A stretch of 64,000 bases of DNA from Channallabes apus (GCA_030522415.1 CM060108.1:42174256-42238255); one strand, 5' to 3'. Positions 11,878 to 23,456 are shown, counted from the stretch's first letter. Translations and numbers: made by a program. Notes: generated from the sequence alone by a model not told the origin.

Positions 11878-12445
11878 GGTAATAGTGGATGATTCTGTAA
11901 ATAATTATGCAGACATTTTAAACATACATAACAAAATTGCTAAAGCATATAATATGATGCCTAAGACTTTTGCACAGTACTGTACATGTGAGCATATCTA
12001 TTATGCAAAACAAACATCGTCAGTCGATACATTTTTAATCACTTAAAATCTTAACAGCAAGAAATCAATCCATGATTAATCATTCACATCCCTAATTGCA
12101 GGTATAATTCATTGGACGAAGGGGGAAAAAAAGTTCCAGTTGGCTTTTATTGTCATTTCTACCACATACAGTTTAGTACACAGTAAAACAAAACAACGTT
12201 CCTCCAGGACCGAGGTGCCACATACTATACATAATAAATTAACAACATAAATCAACAAAACTGGCTAACTAAGAAATCTAAATAGCTGACTAGCTAAAAC
12301 AAGACAGATCGACATTTTTAAGTTAACAGAAAAACTATCTAAGTTTTACACAAAAGAGACAACATAACGTTCATGTGCAAATGTGCAAACGAGCGACGTG
12401 AAACTGCGACTACATGCCACATTTGTTTCTCGTATTGGTGATGTG

Positions 12446-12823
12446 ATTATACCTACTGGCGGCGCGGTGGTGTAGTGGTTATCACTGTCGCCTTGCACCT
12501 TCAGGGTCTGGGTTCGATTCCCGGCCAGGCTCGATTCCCGTCTCTGTGTGCATGGAGTTTGCATGTTCTCCCCGTGCTTGGTGGGTTTCCTCCGGGTACT
12601 CCGGTTTCCTCCCACAGTCCAAAGATATGCAGATTAGGCTAATTGGCGTTCCTAAATTGACCATAGTGTGTGAATGTGTGTGTGTGCTCTGCGATGGATT
12701 GGCACGCTGTCCAGGGTGTACCCTGCCTCGTGCCCAGAGTCTCCTGGGATAGGCTCCAGGTCCCCGCGACACTGAATACAGGATAAAGCGGTATAGAAGA
12801 TGAATGAATGAATTATACCTACT
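12446..12823 (+). mobile_element. Mermaid-like tRNA-derived SINE, full length with TSD
   Basis: Complete copy: tRNA-like head with box A TGGTGTAGTGGTTATC and box B GGTTCGATTCCC, the fish SINE body, then an (ATGA)n tail. A perfect 12-bp direct repeat, attatacctact, flanks it at 12446-12457 and 12812-12823, which is the target-site duplication. The element proper is 12458-12811. Read from its 5' end, the head is in the plus orientation. Confidence 0.93.
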
Positions 12824-13861
12824 ATTCCTAGTTATAACTTATATCCGTTATATATCACACTAAAACAGTGATAGCTAATCGATTTTCCTGATGACCTGAA
12901 ATGTATTTTAACTGACTTTAGTTAATTATAAATATGACCTCAAATGAAGGTTTTACTGTTATTTGTATTTAAGGAATATGATGTAACTAATAGGAATCAT
13001 TCCTGTAATTGTAATTAAAACGCCCTTGCCACAATGGCTTTTTCGCATCGTCCACTCACCTGTAAGTGATTACATTTTTACGGTGACTGGTTTTTCAATT
13101 TTGATTCGGTGATTGGGGTCAAGCTGATTGATTCAGTCCAGCTGACACGACAGACTGGATGTTGAGTCGAGCCTCTTGGGGAATAGGGCACAGAATTGAC
13201 ATCGCTCACTATTTTCTGTATATACTGTATGAAGGACGTGTTAACAGTTCACATCAAGAAGGATATGTTGGCAGTGTATGAAGAGATATATGTGAATTCT
13301 TACAGGCATAACTGCTAAAGGGCGCGCTTTATCATCTCCGGCAGCATGGCAACAAAATACCATGCCTTCTATTAGCTGTGTCATGGGGTGTAGGAGGAGA
13401 TAAACAGACCTGTTTGGAAACACAGAGAGACTGTATAGAACTCGGAAGCTTTGTTCCTAATATCTATATGTACATACAGTAATATCGCATAATACCCTGA
13501 CCAACTGAATGCATTCCGCGATATGTACAGTATAAGATGTACAGCACGTCACTTTGAAGTCAGCTACACCTTCTGCTTGGAAAAAGGTCACGAAGGTGAT
13601 TTCTCTTTTTACCAGAATATGTTTTTTGTGCTGCCAGGTGTCGGAATCAAAAGATCCTTTCTGAGTCAACAGAGGACGGTTGTGGTTAAAGGCAGTAGGA
13701 TGGATAACTGGTCCAGGGAGCTCTGTCTCTGTCCTTGCAGAGTCCGTTTCATCTCAGCGGAGTTGCAAATGATAATATAATCGGTGAAGTTGCCTTGCTA
13801 ACGAATAGTTTGAAAAGCTCCGCTTGGTACTATAGCTAGCTTACATTCGTAGTTGACAATT
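12824..13861. other. Non-coding stretch, nothing recognised
   Basis: No gene or repeat family recognised. Small ORFs on both strands have no known motif. Confidence 0.5.
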
Positions 13862-13943
13862 GGGCAATTTGGGAACGGCAATTAACCTGATCTGCAGTCT
13901 TTGGACTGTGTGAGGAAACGGAGCACTCGGAGGAAACCCGCCG
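13862..13943 (-). mobile_element. Mermaid-like SINE body fragment
   Basis: About 80 bp match the antisense body of the Mermaid-like SINE (gggcaatttgggaacg through ggaggaaaccc). Both ends are missing. Confidence 0.75.
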
Positions 13944-14024
13944 TAAGATATCTTGCGCGAATTGGAATATTTTCATTATATAATTAAGAGTCCCCGATTT
14001 ACAGTAAGGCTGAACTGAACTGAA

Positions 14025-14196
14025 TCTCTGTCGAGCTAAACATGTCGCGCCTGAGCTGCCAGTGATCCAGACCCCCTCTGCCCCCTGGACCTGTCCGACT
14101 CGTCCTGGTGTCCCGCTTCTGGTTGGAGATGTTGATTGTGTAAGGCTGCTTTGCGAGAATGTCAATTGTTAAAAGTGCCATACAAATAAAATTGAA
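14025..14196 (+). mobile_element. L2-type LINE 3' end
   Basis: It matches, in opposite orientation, the 3'UTR of the LINE at 29524-32105 (the GATCCAGACCCCCTCTGCCC block and the GTCCCGCTTCTGGTTGGA block). It ends with the typical fish L2 terminus, GCTGCTTTGCGAGAATGTC followed by ATACAAATAAAATTGAA. It is severely 5' truncated and internally shortened. Confidence 0.8.
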
Positions 14197-14289
14197 CATT
14201 AAGTTGAGGAAACATGGATAATGCTTCCTCTTACACTCAGAGCTGTTTTTCTTAAGAGTGCCTTAGCACTACCAGGTAAGGCTCTTCCT

Positions 14290-15010
14290 TTGCTCTTAAA
14301 AACAGCCTCAGGTCTTCACAGCAGGTGTTCCACAAGCTTTCGGAAACATTTCTTTGAGATTCTGGTCAATTGTGACATGATGAAATCCTGCAAATCCTAA
14401 AAGAAATCCACGCTGTGAATCCCAAAAGGCGTGTGGAATTAGGGTTTGATTCCTGGGAAGGCCACTGAAGCGCTGATTATTTTTCGTGCTCTTGAAGCCA
14501 GTTTGAGACAATGATTGCTTTGTAACATGGTGCATTATCATGTTAGAAGTGTGACTATGAAAAGGATGCACACGGTCATCAGAGATACTCAAATCGTTTG
14601 AGGCATTCAAACCGTGATTGATTGGTACTGTATTAACAAACTCAAAAATCGTTCCCCACACCATTACACCACTTTGAACACAAGACAGGTCGGGTCCATG
14701 GATTCATGCGGTTGGCACCAAATTCTAACCCTACCATCTGATGAAAAATGGAGATTTATCAGACCAGGCTACATTTGTCCAGGTCTCACCTGTCCAGTTT
14801 TGGCGAGCCCGTGCCTGTGCCTGTGCACTGCCGTCTCAGCTTTCTGCTCTTTAGACCCACTCTTCTGGATTTGGATCTCCTGCTGTTGTAGCTCATTTAC
14901 CTTAAAGTTTAACAGGTCGTGAATTCTGAGATGCATTTCTGCTCACCGCAACTGATGAACACGTCCTGGTTATTTGAGTTATTGTAGCCTGTCTGTTTTC
15001 TTAAACATGT
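14290..15010 (-). pseudogene. Tc1-like transposase relic (second family)
   Basis: On the minus strand fragments of a Tc1-type transposase can be read. One resembles the catalytic block with the first aspartate (SDKSPF, around 14740-14760, in place of the usual SDESRF). Another is GVMVWG near 14655-14672, followed by VPINHGLNAS and DDRVHPF. Frameshifts, stops and the D-E-S to D-K-S change show it is dead. It differs from the Tc1-like relic at 4265-6405, so two families are present. Confidence 0.75.
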
Positions 15011-15952
15011 CTGGGCATTTCCCATTGTCTGGTCCCGTCAGCAAAGACTCTTTGCCTGTGAAACAATAAAAAAAAAGCCTCGAATGAAATATCTAAATTT
15101 GTTAAAAGCACAGTGATATTGAGCGATGCGTCCCATGGGGAGGTGTTTGTAAAATGGAAGACAGATTGGTTTGGTTATACAAGCACAACTGGCATTTCTA
15201 AGTGCATACCTTCACTATATAATTTATAGCTGCTTGTGTGTTGTAATAAACATATTTTTGGCACAAATGTTTCTTTTTTCTTTGCTTGAGAGGAAGTGTT
15301 CCATTCTGCTCTGCTTATTGCCTGAGCGGTAAAATGATTATTTGGTTTAATCCGGATTACCCCCAGTCTATAAAGTTGATTTGCAATACTTCTTCAAGCA
15401 TAATTTGAACATATTAACAAATCTAAGGATCTAAGAAATAGTGTCTGAAGCTGCTAAAGCATGTGAAGCATTGCGACTGAACTCCAAGGCTGGAAAATAA
15501 GTGTACTGTGTGCTCAGAGCAATTAGGATTTCAAGCATTGCCCTTATGGACTAATTTAACATTTATATGCATGCAGAGGCTCCAGGTTTAATCACAGCAC
15601 TATACCTGTTTTACATTACAGTCACATACTGAGGGGTTTATCATGCATGCGATAGATGTCCCTGTTAAAACTCCCACTGACTGTTTGCTTTAAAAGTGTT
15701 CGCACAAGTCCCATATATATATATTCATGTACCCCCTTCTTCTTTTCCATGTTTTCCATAATAAAGAGACTGATCTCCTATTAAACCAACTCCGTTCACA
15801 GAATGAACTGCTATATCAAATTACTGTCCATTTAATCAGCTGTATATCTATGCAGGGAAAGCAGATCCTGGACAGAAACCTGGACACAAATTGATAAGCC
15901 CTTGTCTTAAAGGATATTGCTGAAGTTTGATGTGTTTGGTGTTTTTCCTCAG
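15011..15952. other. Intron 1 end, non-repetitive
   Basis: No repeats or coding sequence recognised. The last 25 bases form the splice acceptor of hrh3 exon 2 (pyrimidine-rich tract gtgtttttcctcag). Confidence 0.55.
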
Positions 15953-16119
15953 GGGCCTTTTGCATCCCCGTGTATTTGCCCTACATCCTGACAGGCAAAT
16001 GGATGCTGGGCCGAGGGGTGTGCAAGCTCTGGTTGGTGATGGACTACCTCCTCTGCACCGCTTCCGTCTTCAACATCGTCCTCATCAGCTACGACCGTTT
16101 CCTCTCCGTCACCAGAGCG
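15953..16119 (+). CDS. hrh3: Histamine H3-type receptor, exon 2 (TM2 end to TM3)
   Basis: This 167-nt exon encodes 55 residues after two bases that complete a split glycine codon. It covers the end of TM2 (AFCIPVYLPYILTGKW), the first extracellular loop and all of TM3. Visible landmarks are the TM3 cysteine that forms the conserved disulfide (CKLW), the amine-binding aspartate 3.32 in VMDYLLC (codon 16042-16044), and the DRF version of the DRY motif in SYDRFLSV (16093-16101). An AG acceptor precedes it and a GTGAGC donor follows at 16120; the exon ends in phase 0, matching the phase-0 start of exon 3. DRF and the surrounding residues fit H3 better than H4. H3 receptors are Gi-coupled presynaptic histamine receptors of neuronal plasma membranes. 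Exon 1 is missing from the window. Base composition is clearly more GC-rich than the flanks. Confidence 0.94.
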
Positions 16120-16556
16120 GTGAGCCACTTAACACTTCATATTTCTTTTTGCGCTGCGTGCCGAATGAGATGTAAGCCGAAGTGCCTGTTTAATATCAGG
16201 AGTGTCACATACTGTAGGTCTAGTATGTAGGAACGACTTCAAGAGGAATTCATGCAGAAAAAAATAACTTTTGTAGAGCATCTCACAAAAGTTATCATAG
16301 CACAGGAAAGATTTTGGTTGCCAGGAAACCAAAACGTTATTAGCTTACAAATATCAACACTGTAGTATGGGTAGATGGCTAATCATGCACGTTAATGCAG
16401 ACAAAAACTACCATATGAACCCAGCCATCCATCTACATACATAATCTATTAATAATTATGGGAATCTAAAAAGATTCCCATAATTCCCTTGATTGACAGA
16501 TACTGGGAATATTGTATACAAGCATACTGTACATTTCTTTTTTTTGGGGGGGGGGG

Positions 16557-16890
16557 CTACCACTCAGCCGGGAGGGCGAAGACTATCACGTGTTGCATCT
16601 TTTCGAACTGCGTGCTCACGCACCATTAGGGGCGGAGTAACACACTCGGAGGAAAGCGCTATCCACTCCTTCCGGATGCGCGAGCTCACAGACGCCCCTG
16701 ATTGGCTGTAGAGCCGTGATTAATGTGGGAGCGCAAGTACCTCTCATCCCTCCCCCTTGAGAGAGCTCGGCCAATCAGCTCTCTCTATGCCTTGGCTGTG
16801 AGAGGAAAACAGCATCACCCGGGGTTCGAACCAGCGATCGTCGCATGATAGGGCGGGCGCTTTACCACTGCGCCACTCGGAGGCTCCCAG
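16557..16890 (-). mobile_element. tRNA-derived SINE, family C (copy 1)
   Basis: On the minus strand the element starts at 16890 with a tRNA-like head: box A-like TGGCGCAGTGGTAAAG (about 16860-16876) and box B-like GGTTCGAACCCC (16821-16832). A GC-rich body unrelated to the Mermaid-like or family B SINEs follows, with GATTGGCTGTAG-type blocks visible on the plus strand. It ends in a C-run (G-run on plus) near 16547-16556. Confidence 0.82.
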
Positions 16891-17317
16891 AGATGCAATT
16901 CTTGTAATTTTGCTTATTTACACCATCAAAATGGATCTGAAATGTAGGAAGCAAGGTTTGATTGAATTTTAGACCTTCAGTTTTAATTCAGTCTGTTTAA
17001 CAAAAAATATCCATCTGTTTTCACCGCCGTATACTAACAATTAATTAAGAAGCTCTAGAGCTGATTTCGCTGTATGCTTTTTATGTTTTTAGGTCCGTCT
17101 CTAGTGTGAAGTGGTGCCCTATTAGTTTTACAGCATTTCAATGAATCTCAGAATAAAAAGTCAATTCAAATATACTTATTTTTACAATGTTTGCATGAGG
17201 ATTTAGCGACATCATAGGAAAGAGGGAACCCTCAGCCTCATTCTGGCACAAGGATTCCCCTACTACTGTACGACCTGTAACATCTTCACCAACAGTGCAT
17301 TTACTATATGTACAGTA
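16891..17317. other. Intronic stretch, nothing recognised
   Basis: AT-rich intron sequence without recognisable repeats. The last ten bases (17308-17317) are the left target duplication of the SINE that follows. Confidence 0.5.
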
Positions 17318-17517
17318 TGGGGCCAGGGGTAGCTCAGTGGTTAAGGCATTGGACTATGGTTCAGAAGATCCCAGGTTCAAACCCCACAATCACCAAGTTG
17401 CCACTGTTGGGCCCTTGAGCAAGGCCCTTAACCCTCAACTGCTCAGATGTGTAATGAGATAAAAATGTAAGTCGCTCTGGATAAAAGCGTCTGCCAAATG
17501 CCTAAATGTAAATGTAA
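17318..17517 (+). mobile_element. tRNA-derived SINE, family B (copy 1)
   Basis: The head is tRNA-like, with box A GGTAGCTCAGTGGTTAAGG and box B GGTTCAAACCCC. The body continues with the common fish segment TTGAGCAAGGCCCTTAACC, then AAGTCGCTCTGGATAAAAGC and a tail of AAATGT hexamers. A 10-bp direct repeat, atgtacagta, flanks it (17308-17317 and 17518-17527). This family differs from both other SINE families in the window. Confidence 0.9.
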
Positions 17518-17527
17518 ATGTACAGTA

Positions 17528-18366
17528 GCAAAAATACAGGTGTAAGCAATTTGGACAGTTGTCGTTAAAAGGGCTTTAAAACATAGTTTAGGATTAAAAC
17601 CTTCTCAGTTCCTGAAGATAATTTATTATTAACCAGTTTTTACGGAGATGAACAACTCACTATAGTTTGCCTAACACACTGTGTACAGCCTAACACACTC
17701 ACCTGTGTGAATGTTTAACTGAGAGGAAATGTGTCACATATGGACAGAATTTGATGTCAGTGACAGGAAACTCACTCCTTGGTTTGTGCAGCTTTAATGC
17801 TTGTATTTAACCACCTTTTGTTCCTGTAGTAATTACTTATTAATTCTCATCACTCGTCACCTAATTTCCAGGTAAACACCATGACCTTGAATAGAAGCAA
17901 GCATATTGAGATGAAGAAGCAATTTACAAAACAAAGATATGTGTGTGTGGGTGAGTGTATGTGTGTGTGTGTGTGTGTGGGTGAGTGTGTGTGTGTGTGG
18001 AGAGAAAAAAAACAGCGAGAGAAATGTTTTGACAATGTCGTACTAGGTTCAGAACATCATGACCTGCTGTCAAGTTCTTTAAGAAATTGTTCTTGAATAT
18101 GCAACACAAAGCAATATTAAAGAACATGACTGTCAAGAAAGCCTTTTTTTAATCTGATGATTGATTTAATTTGCTTTAGTGATTGGCCATTTAAAGATGA
18201 ACTAGGATTAATACTACTTGCAGTGGATTTTTTTATTTGGTTTAAATTTATGCATATACAGTACTGTATGTACACAAAAAAACACTATATAGACACACAC
18301 ACATATACTGTATATATATCTATACACACATATACATATGTACACACATTTTATATATATACATAT
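17528..18366. other. Intronic stretch with (GT)n array
   Basis: No gene. An interrupted GT-rich microsatellite lies at about 17938-18000 and AT/CA-rich simple sequence at about 18290-18360. The last is the presumed AT-rich target of the following element. Confidence 0.6.
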
Positions 18367-18767
18367 CAGGGTTTGACATTAACTTTTCTGCTCACTGACC
18401 AATGTGGCTAGTGGATTACCGGAGACTTTTTACTAGCCACAATTTTGTTACCAGAAAATCGTTCAGTTGTTCCTTCACCATGATATGTTAATATTTGTTA
18501 TATCTAGATTTACTTATAAATGACAGCATACACTGTATCACTATAGTAGTAGTCAAGTATTCAGTACTGTTAAGATCCCAATATAAAAACATGCAAACAT
18601 GAACAGTATATTCTGTTTATTGAACTTAAATTCAAGCCTCTTACCACATGACATTGAAAAATAACAGATACAGTACAACTGAACTCATTCTGATATTAAA
18701 AATACAGCAACTCAGAACATTTATCATTTTAGTGTGTTGTGTACTATTATCAGGTATTATTATTCAT

Positions 18768-19064
18768 TCATTCATTCATCTTCTATACCGCTTAATCCTG
18801 TGTTCAGGGTCGCGGGGACCTGGAGCCTATCCCAGGAGACTTCGGGCACTAGGCGGGGTACACCCTGGACAGGGTGCCAATCCATCGCAGGGCACACACA
18901 CATACACACACTCACACCCAATCACACACTACGGGCAATTTGGGAACGCCAATTAGCCTAACCTGCATATCTTTGGACTGTGGGAGGAAACCGGAGTACC
19001 CGGAGGAAACCCACCAAGCACGGGGAGAACATGCAAACTCCATGCACACAGAGACGGGAATCGA
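18768..19064 (-). mobile_element. Mermaid-like SINE, head-less, nested in hAT-like element
   Basis: Antisense SINE beginning with ATTC repeats (the ATGA-type tail) and continuing through the body to gacgggaatcgag, where the tRNA-like head should start but is missing. Confidence 0.88.
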
Positions 19065-19065
19065 G

Positions 19066-19165
19066 CTTTCCTCCCACAGTCCAAAGATATGCAGGTTAGG
19101 CTAATTGGCGTTCCCAAATTGCCCGTAGTGTGTAATTGGGTGTGTGAGTGTGTGTATGTGTGTTA
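19066..19165 (+). mobile_element. Sense SINE segment forming a hairpin with its neighbour
   Basis: About 100 bp (tttcctcccacagtcc through tgtgtgtatgtg) are a nearly exact reverse complement of 18890-18990 in the copy just upstream. The pair forms a snapback structure with about 75 bp between the arms. Confidence 0.88.
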
Positions 19166-19965
19166 TTCATTATGTATTATATCAGGATTCTGAGTTAGTA
19201 TAATGGACTCTGGTCTATCTTGTAGTGTTGACTCTTTATAGTGTGAGGTAATTCAATCAATTGATGAACTTTCTATCATTCAACATGAAATCTAAATAGA
19301 TTTTAATAGTGATTACTTTTTTATATATAATCAGTAAATAACCTGCGAAAGGGGCAAACATTCTCATCCTGTTGAGAAGCAATAGCCTTTAAGGAAATGA
19401 GACGCACACACACACCAAACAGGAAGTAAAAGTGTGTGTGTTAGTGATGCACAGGTCGTCTGGTAACCCGCGGGTTGGGTTGGGCCGGGTAAAGAAATTG
19501 TTACTTTATTTGGGGGGCGGGTTGGGGCAGGTCATTAAAAACAAAATTAAATAAAAAAATTATTTTGGCGGGTGGGCGGGTGCCAATGTCAAACCCTGAT
19601 ATATATATATATAAAATTTCCTGAAATGTAAAAATGAATGTAATGACGCAATGCTTAAAATGGCTATAAATAATTGAGTAAACAGTTAATATTTAAGTGA
19701 GAGGAGTATGAAAACGGTAAAAATTCACAAAAGCTGCAGCTTACCTATAGCATTTATGATTTTTCAGATGCCATCAATTTAGCAAAGGGAAAGCATGCAG
19801 AATGGAAAGTATAAACTTATTTCATACACTGGACTGTTTACTTTAACTTTAAACTGATTTTTATCCGTGTGAATTTTATCAAGAATTTGCAAACTCTATA
19901 GAAACAAAAAGTCAGGACCATATGACTAATGTATTTTTTTTTACTGATGTATAAGCAGAGGTGGA

Positions 19966-20150
19966 AAGAGTAATAAAATTTTGTACTTAAGTAAAAGTAC
20001 TGTTACTTTAGTGAACTTTTACTAAAGTACAAGTAAAGTTACCCTTATAAAAATCTACTCAAGTAAAAGTAAAAAGTAGCTCATTAAAAATGTACTTGAG
20101 TGAAAGTTACTGAGTTACTTTTTTTAACAGCGGGGGTGGGATGGGGGATG
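19966..20150 (+). mobile_element. hAT-type terminus fragment (CAGAGGTGGAAAGAGTA)
   Basis: It begins with the common fish hAT terminus CAGAGGTGGAAAGAGTA and continues with its typical subterminal repeats of AAGTAAAAGTACTGTTAC. No matching right end was found; a family C SINE follows closely. Confidence 0.7.
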
Positions 20151-20209
20151 GAACAACCTGGGTAACCTGGGGAATATCAGCATGGGTGTGATGTAGCCGA
20201 AAGTGTCCC

Positions 20210-20503
20210 ACACTCAGTCGGGAGGGCCGAAGACAGCAAACCGCATCTTTTCGAACTGCTCACGCACCGTTGGGGGCGGGGTAACACACTCGGAGGACAG
20301 CGCTATCCGCTCCCTGCGCTTGCGTGAGCTCACAGGCGCCCCTGATTGGCTGTAGAGCCGTGATTAATGTGGGAGCACTAAGTACAGTACCTCTCATCCC
20401 TCCTCTCTGAGAGAGCTGTGAGAGGTTACAGCATCACCCGGGAACCGAACCAGCGATCCCTGGATGATAGGGCGAGCACTTTACCACTGCGCCACTGCGA
20501 GGT
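20210..20503 (-). mobile_element. tRNA-derived SINE, family C (copy 2)
   Basis: Clear second copy of the element at 16557-16890, in the same orientation. The tRNA-like head at its right end has box A TGGCGCAGTGGTAAAG and box B GGTTCGGTTCCC (minus strand). It differs from copy 1 by several indels. Confidence 0.85.
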
Positions 20504-22500
20504 TTAAAGCCTAGATCATTTAAGGAGGTTTGAGTCAGGAAAGGCATCTGGTCTAAAACCTGTGCCAATCTCTGACATAAGCTCCAGGAATCACAGGATG
20601 AGAGATGGATGGGTTGCAACTTGAAATACATACTGTAGAATACAGTTTTTGGTGTTATAAACTTCATTTTGGCTACATATTAAACAACTCCTGATAACTA
20701 GTGAGGATTCATCTCTGCTATAAACGCTGGATCTCATTGTAAAGAGGTGTCACATTGCAAGGGTTAAAATGTGTGCAGCCCAAAGTAAGCGCTTTTCAGA
20801 ATCGCAGAAACAGAGCCTTCCGTCCAACAGGAGAGAATTTAATATCCTGAAGTAATCGAGTCTGTTTGTAATTTGCATTTCTGAGAATCAGGCTATAGAC
20901 TATTTGCTGTCACAGTCACTACAGCTGTCCAGTGGGTTTTCTGCTGATATTTACCAAATCTACGGCAATGCCAGTCAGCGTGGCATAAGACTCCTTAACA
21001 AGCAAAAAAAAAAAAAAAAAACCTCACCTTCGAAGGACAGCAGGGTCATCACAGTGACAGAATTTATAGGGGATGTGTTAGACAGACGTGCCGATGCTAA
21101 GCGGCTGTCAAGTGCTCTAGATCTACAAGAATGTCTGAAGAAGCACTGGAAAATATGTCAAGTGATTTTTCTACAGAAATGACTTAATTACGTGACTCAG
21201 TGTTAGGGCTGCTGCTTAGCCATATCAAGGACTTTCAGCACTTTTACTTCTCACACTGCATTGTGTTGGGGTTGGACTTGTATTCAGTTTTTCCAGTGCT
21301 TTATGTATCTTTATGTATCCAGTTTTTGTGGTTGACAAAACAAGAGGGTAATATTCGGTGGTAGGTACTTGGTGTAAAGTCACACGTGCTATCAGCACAC
21401 CCAGACGTTTCTATTAATTACATAACTTTTTCATTTTGTTTTACTGTAGTGATTAGCCATGAGAGTCGGTAACTATTCCATAATTCGATCATCAGTTTGA
21501 GTAAAAAACATTGATGATTGATTAATAAGGATCTTAAATGCTTCTTTGATAGTTTCCAAGTGAAACAAATCAAATTTGATTTACAATAGTTCAATAGTAG
21601 GGTTGTTATACATTTTTCTGCTTTGCCCACCAACCGTGAAGTTTGTCACCTGAAACGCAAGTACAATGTAAGTAATTAGGGCCAAATTCCACAACCCTCG
21701 TTCCGTGCAAAAATGCATTCCAAAGTTCAACTGAGACACATCTTCTGGAGTCCAACTGAGCTAAATCGAATCGGTATCTTTCCAAGCAATGCAAATTAAA
21801 CATTGTGTCTTTTGGAAACTTTTATCAATCAAAATCAATTGGCATTTTTTTTTTATGATTTAGGAAATCAACGGATCATCGACTGTGTGATCGGGGTCAC
21901 ATCATCCCTTATGGCCTTCACTGACCGCATGGGCTGCGGGGGGACCGAACCGAAATGAGACGTCTGGTCTAGAGAGGATTTCCTATTTGGGTCACCAGCT
22001 GTTTCTTTCTTTACAATCGCGTCATGAAGTGCAGCTCTTGTTGCCTTTCATGTTTTTTTTTTTCTTCTAAAAGGGGACCGGTCATGCAAAATTTACTTTG
22101 TTGTCTTTTATTTGGACAGTCAGATGGGTCTCCAGTGCACGTGCAAAATGTGAAGGAAAAAAAAAAATTATTTGGTTAAACAAGCCAGTTCCAGTTTCTT
22201 TCTATTGTGACCTCACATAAGAATATAAGAATAACAATACGAATATCTCTTCTCTCAGCTTGTTGTTCAGCTATTTACATATATATTGCAACAGCAACAT
22301 AGGAAAAGAAGCAAAATAAAAGGAGATTGAGGTGTGAAAAAAATCATTATCTGAGGGTTATTTCAGCAGGAGATTTACATAACACACACACACACACACA
22401 CACACTTTGAGGGATCACTGAGATCTGTGTGAACTTGTTAAAGAAATAGTAAAAATGAATAAAGAGAGCTTAGGAACACACAGTTAGGACTAAATATATC
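20504..22500. other. Intronic stretch, mostly unassigned
   Basis: No gene. About 20535-20600 resembles the fish repeat segment AAAACCTGTGCCAA, probably a LINE 3' relic. An A-run lies at 21003-21020 and a (CA)n array at about 22383-22406. The rest shows nothing recognisable. Confidence 0.5.
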
Positions 22501-22505
22501 ATTAC

Positions 22506-22506
22506 A

Positions 22507-22563
<57 letters not shown>
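22506..22563. repeat. (AT)n microsatellite, about 29 repeats
   Basis: A pure AT dinucleotide run of nearly 58 bp, self-complementary and able to extrude as a cruciform. Confidence 0.97.
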
Positions 22564-22566
<3 letters not shown>

Positions 22567-23369
22567 GAAAAATGCTAGATGGGACGACTGGATAAAGGCA
22601 ATGCATAAAGACGCCACAGATCTGTCTCAATTCAGGGGCTGCATCCTTTGAAGGGTGCATTAGAAGGCTGATTACGTCAGTGGCTGTAACATTTTGAAGG
22701 TTCCATTAAATGTGCAATCTTTCCCCTGAAAGCGAAGGGTGAAGCGGTGTCTCAAGATACTTTGCAATCCAGGGAAGAGACTGGAAGAGACAATGGCAGA
22801 TGCAGGACTCGTGGATATTAAAATGGTTATGTGATTATTAAATTAAATATAAAAATGTAAAATATAAATGAAAAAAAAAAATACTAATGAAAAAATAATA
22901 ATGAAAAATTATTTATGTGAAATCCACTTTCTGAGAGACATGTTTTCCTTAAATGTGGTTAGGTTTTTGCGCATCGTTACCCAGTGTCAGTTTAGCGTCC
23001 GTGTTGTTGTACGCAGTCAGCAGAGACAGCGCATTCCTCAGCCCTTGAAATGAGACAGAGCCAACAACAGAAAGCAAATGTGGAACATGAGAGAGAGAAG
23101 TAGGATGGCAATTCTATGTTCACTGACCCGAGATCACAATAGGTTTGTGTGTTAATTGTGTAGGAGAGCAGTTCTGATCTAATCCGGCACTACAACGAGC
23201 ACTTCAGCGCTGTATTTAGATTCTCACCGCACCAGTTCACTTAGAACATTGTACTGTATATACTTGGTAGGATATAAACAATTTCTAATAGTGCTGTCTA
23301 ATCACAATTAATCACAATTCTAAAATACTCAGATTTACTTGTATTATAAACATGTCATGTTGGAATTTT
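22564..23369. other. Intronic stretch, nothing recognised
   Basis: No gene or repeat assigned. Confidence 0.5.
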
Positions 23370-23456
23370 CGTAATTTTCTTGTGATTCTGTAAAGCGGCT
23401 TTGACTTCTGTTAAAACCGCTATACAAAAACGATTTAATTGAATTGAATTGAATCT
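23370..23456 (+). mobile_element. L2-type LINE 3' tail
   Basis: Ends in ACCGCTATACAAAAACG followed by the ATTGA pentamer tail (ttgaattgaattgaat), preceded by TGTAAAGCGGCTTTG. This is the L2-type terminus also seen at 14196 and 29524. Only the last 90 bp remain. Confidence 0.8.

Larger units (their letters stand above)
1..15952 (+). other. hrh3: Inferred 3' part of hrh3 intron 1 (exon 1 not in window)
   Basis: Everything before the exon 2 acceptor is inferred to be intron 1, because exon 2 opens in the middle of a codon (two bases complete a split glycine codon) and must be joined to an upstream exon. I looked in all plus frames for a TM1-TM2 exon resembling a histamine H3 N terminus and saw none, so exon 1 should lie left of position 1. 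The stretch is AT-rich and filled with repeats listed separately. It is possible that part of it is intergenic if transcription starts inside the window from an unrecognised short first exon, but that would leave the receptor without TM1. Confidence 0.55.
18367..19598. mobile_element. hAT-like element with CAGGGTTTGACATT termini
   Basis: CAGGGTTTGACATT at 18367-18380 is matched by its perfect reverse complement ending at 19598. The flanking 8-mers atacatat and atatatat differ by one base, consistent with an 8-bp hAT target duplication in AT-rich DNA. No transposase remains. The 1.23-kb interior contains an inverted pair of SINE segments (18768-19165) and a GC-rich right part (19442-19560) that recurs inverted at 47435-47540. 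Confidence 0.72.

Noticed and set aside
1..15952. Search for hrh3 exon 1 (N terminus, TM1 and start of TM2)
   Set aside because: No plus-strand frame gives a TM1-TM2-like stretch followed by a donor in the right phase. The exon is taken to lie outside the window.
16820..16880. Possible genuine tRNA gene (also 17318 and 23640)
   Set aside because: Box A and B are present but each is joined to a repeated body, one of them with target duplications, so these are SINE heads rather than tRNA genes.
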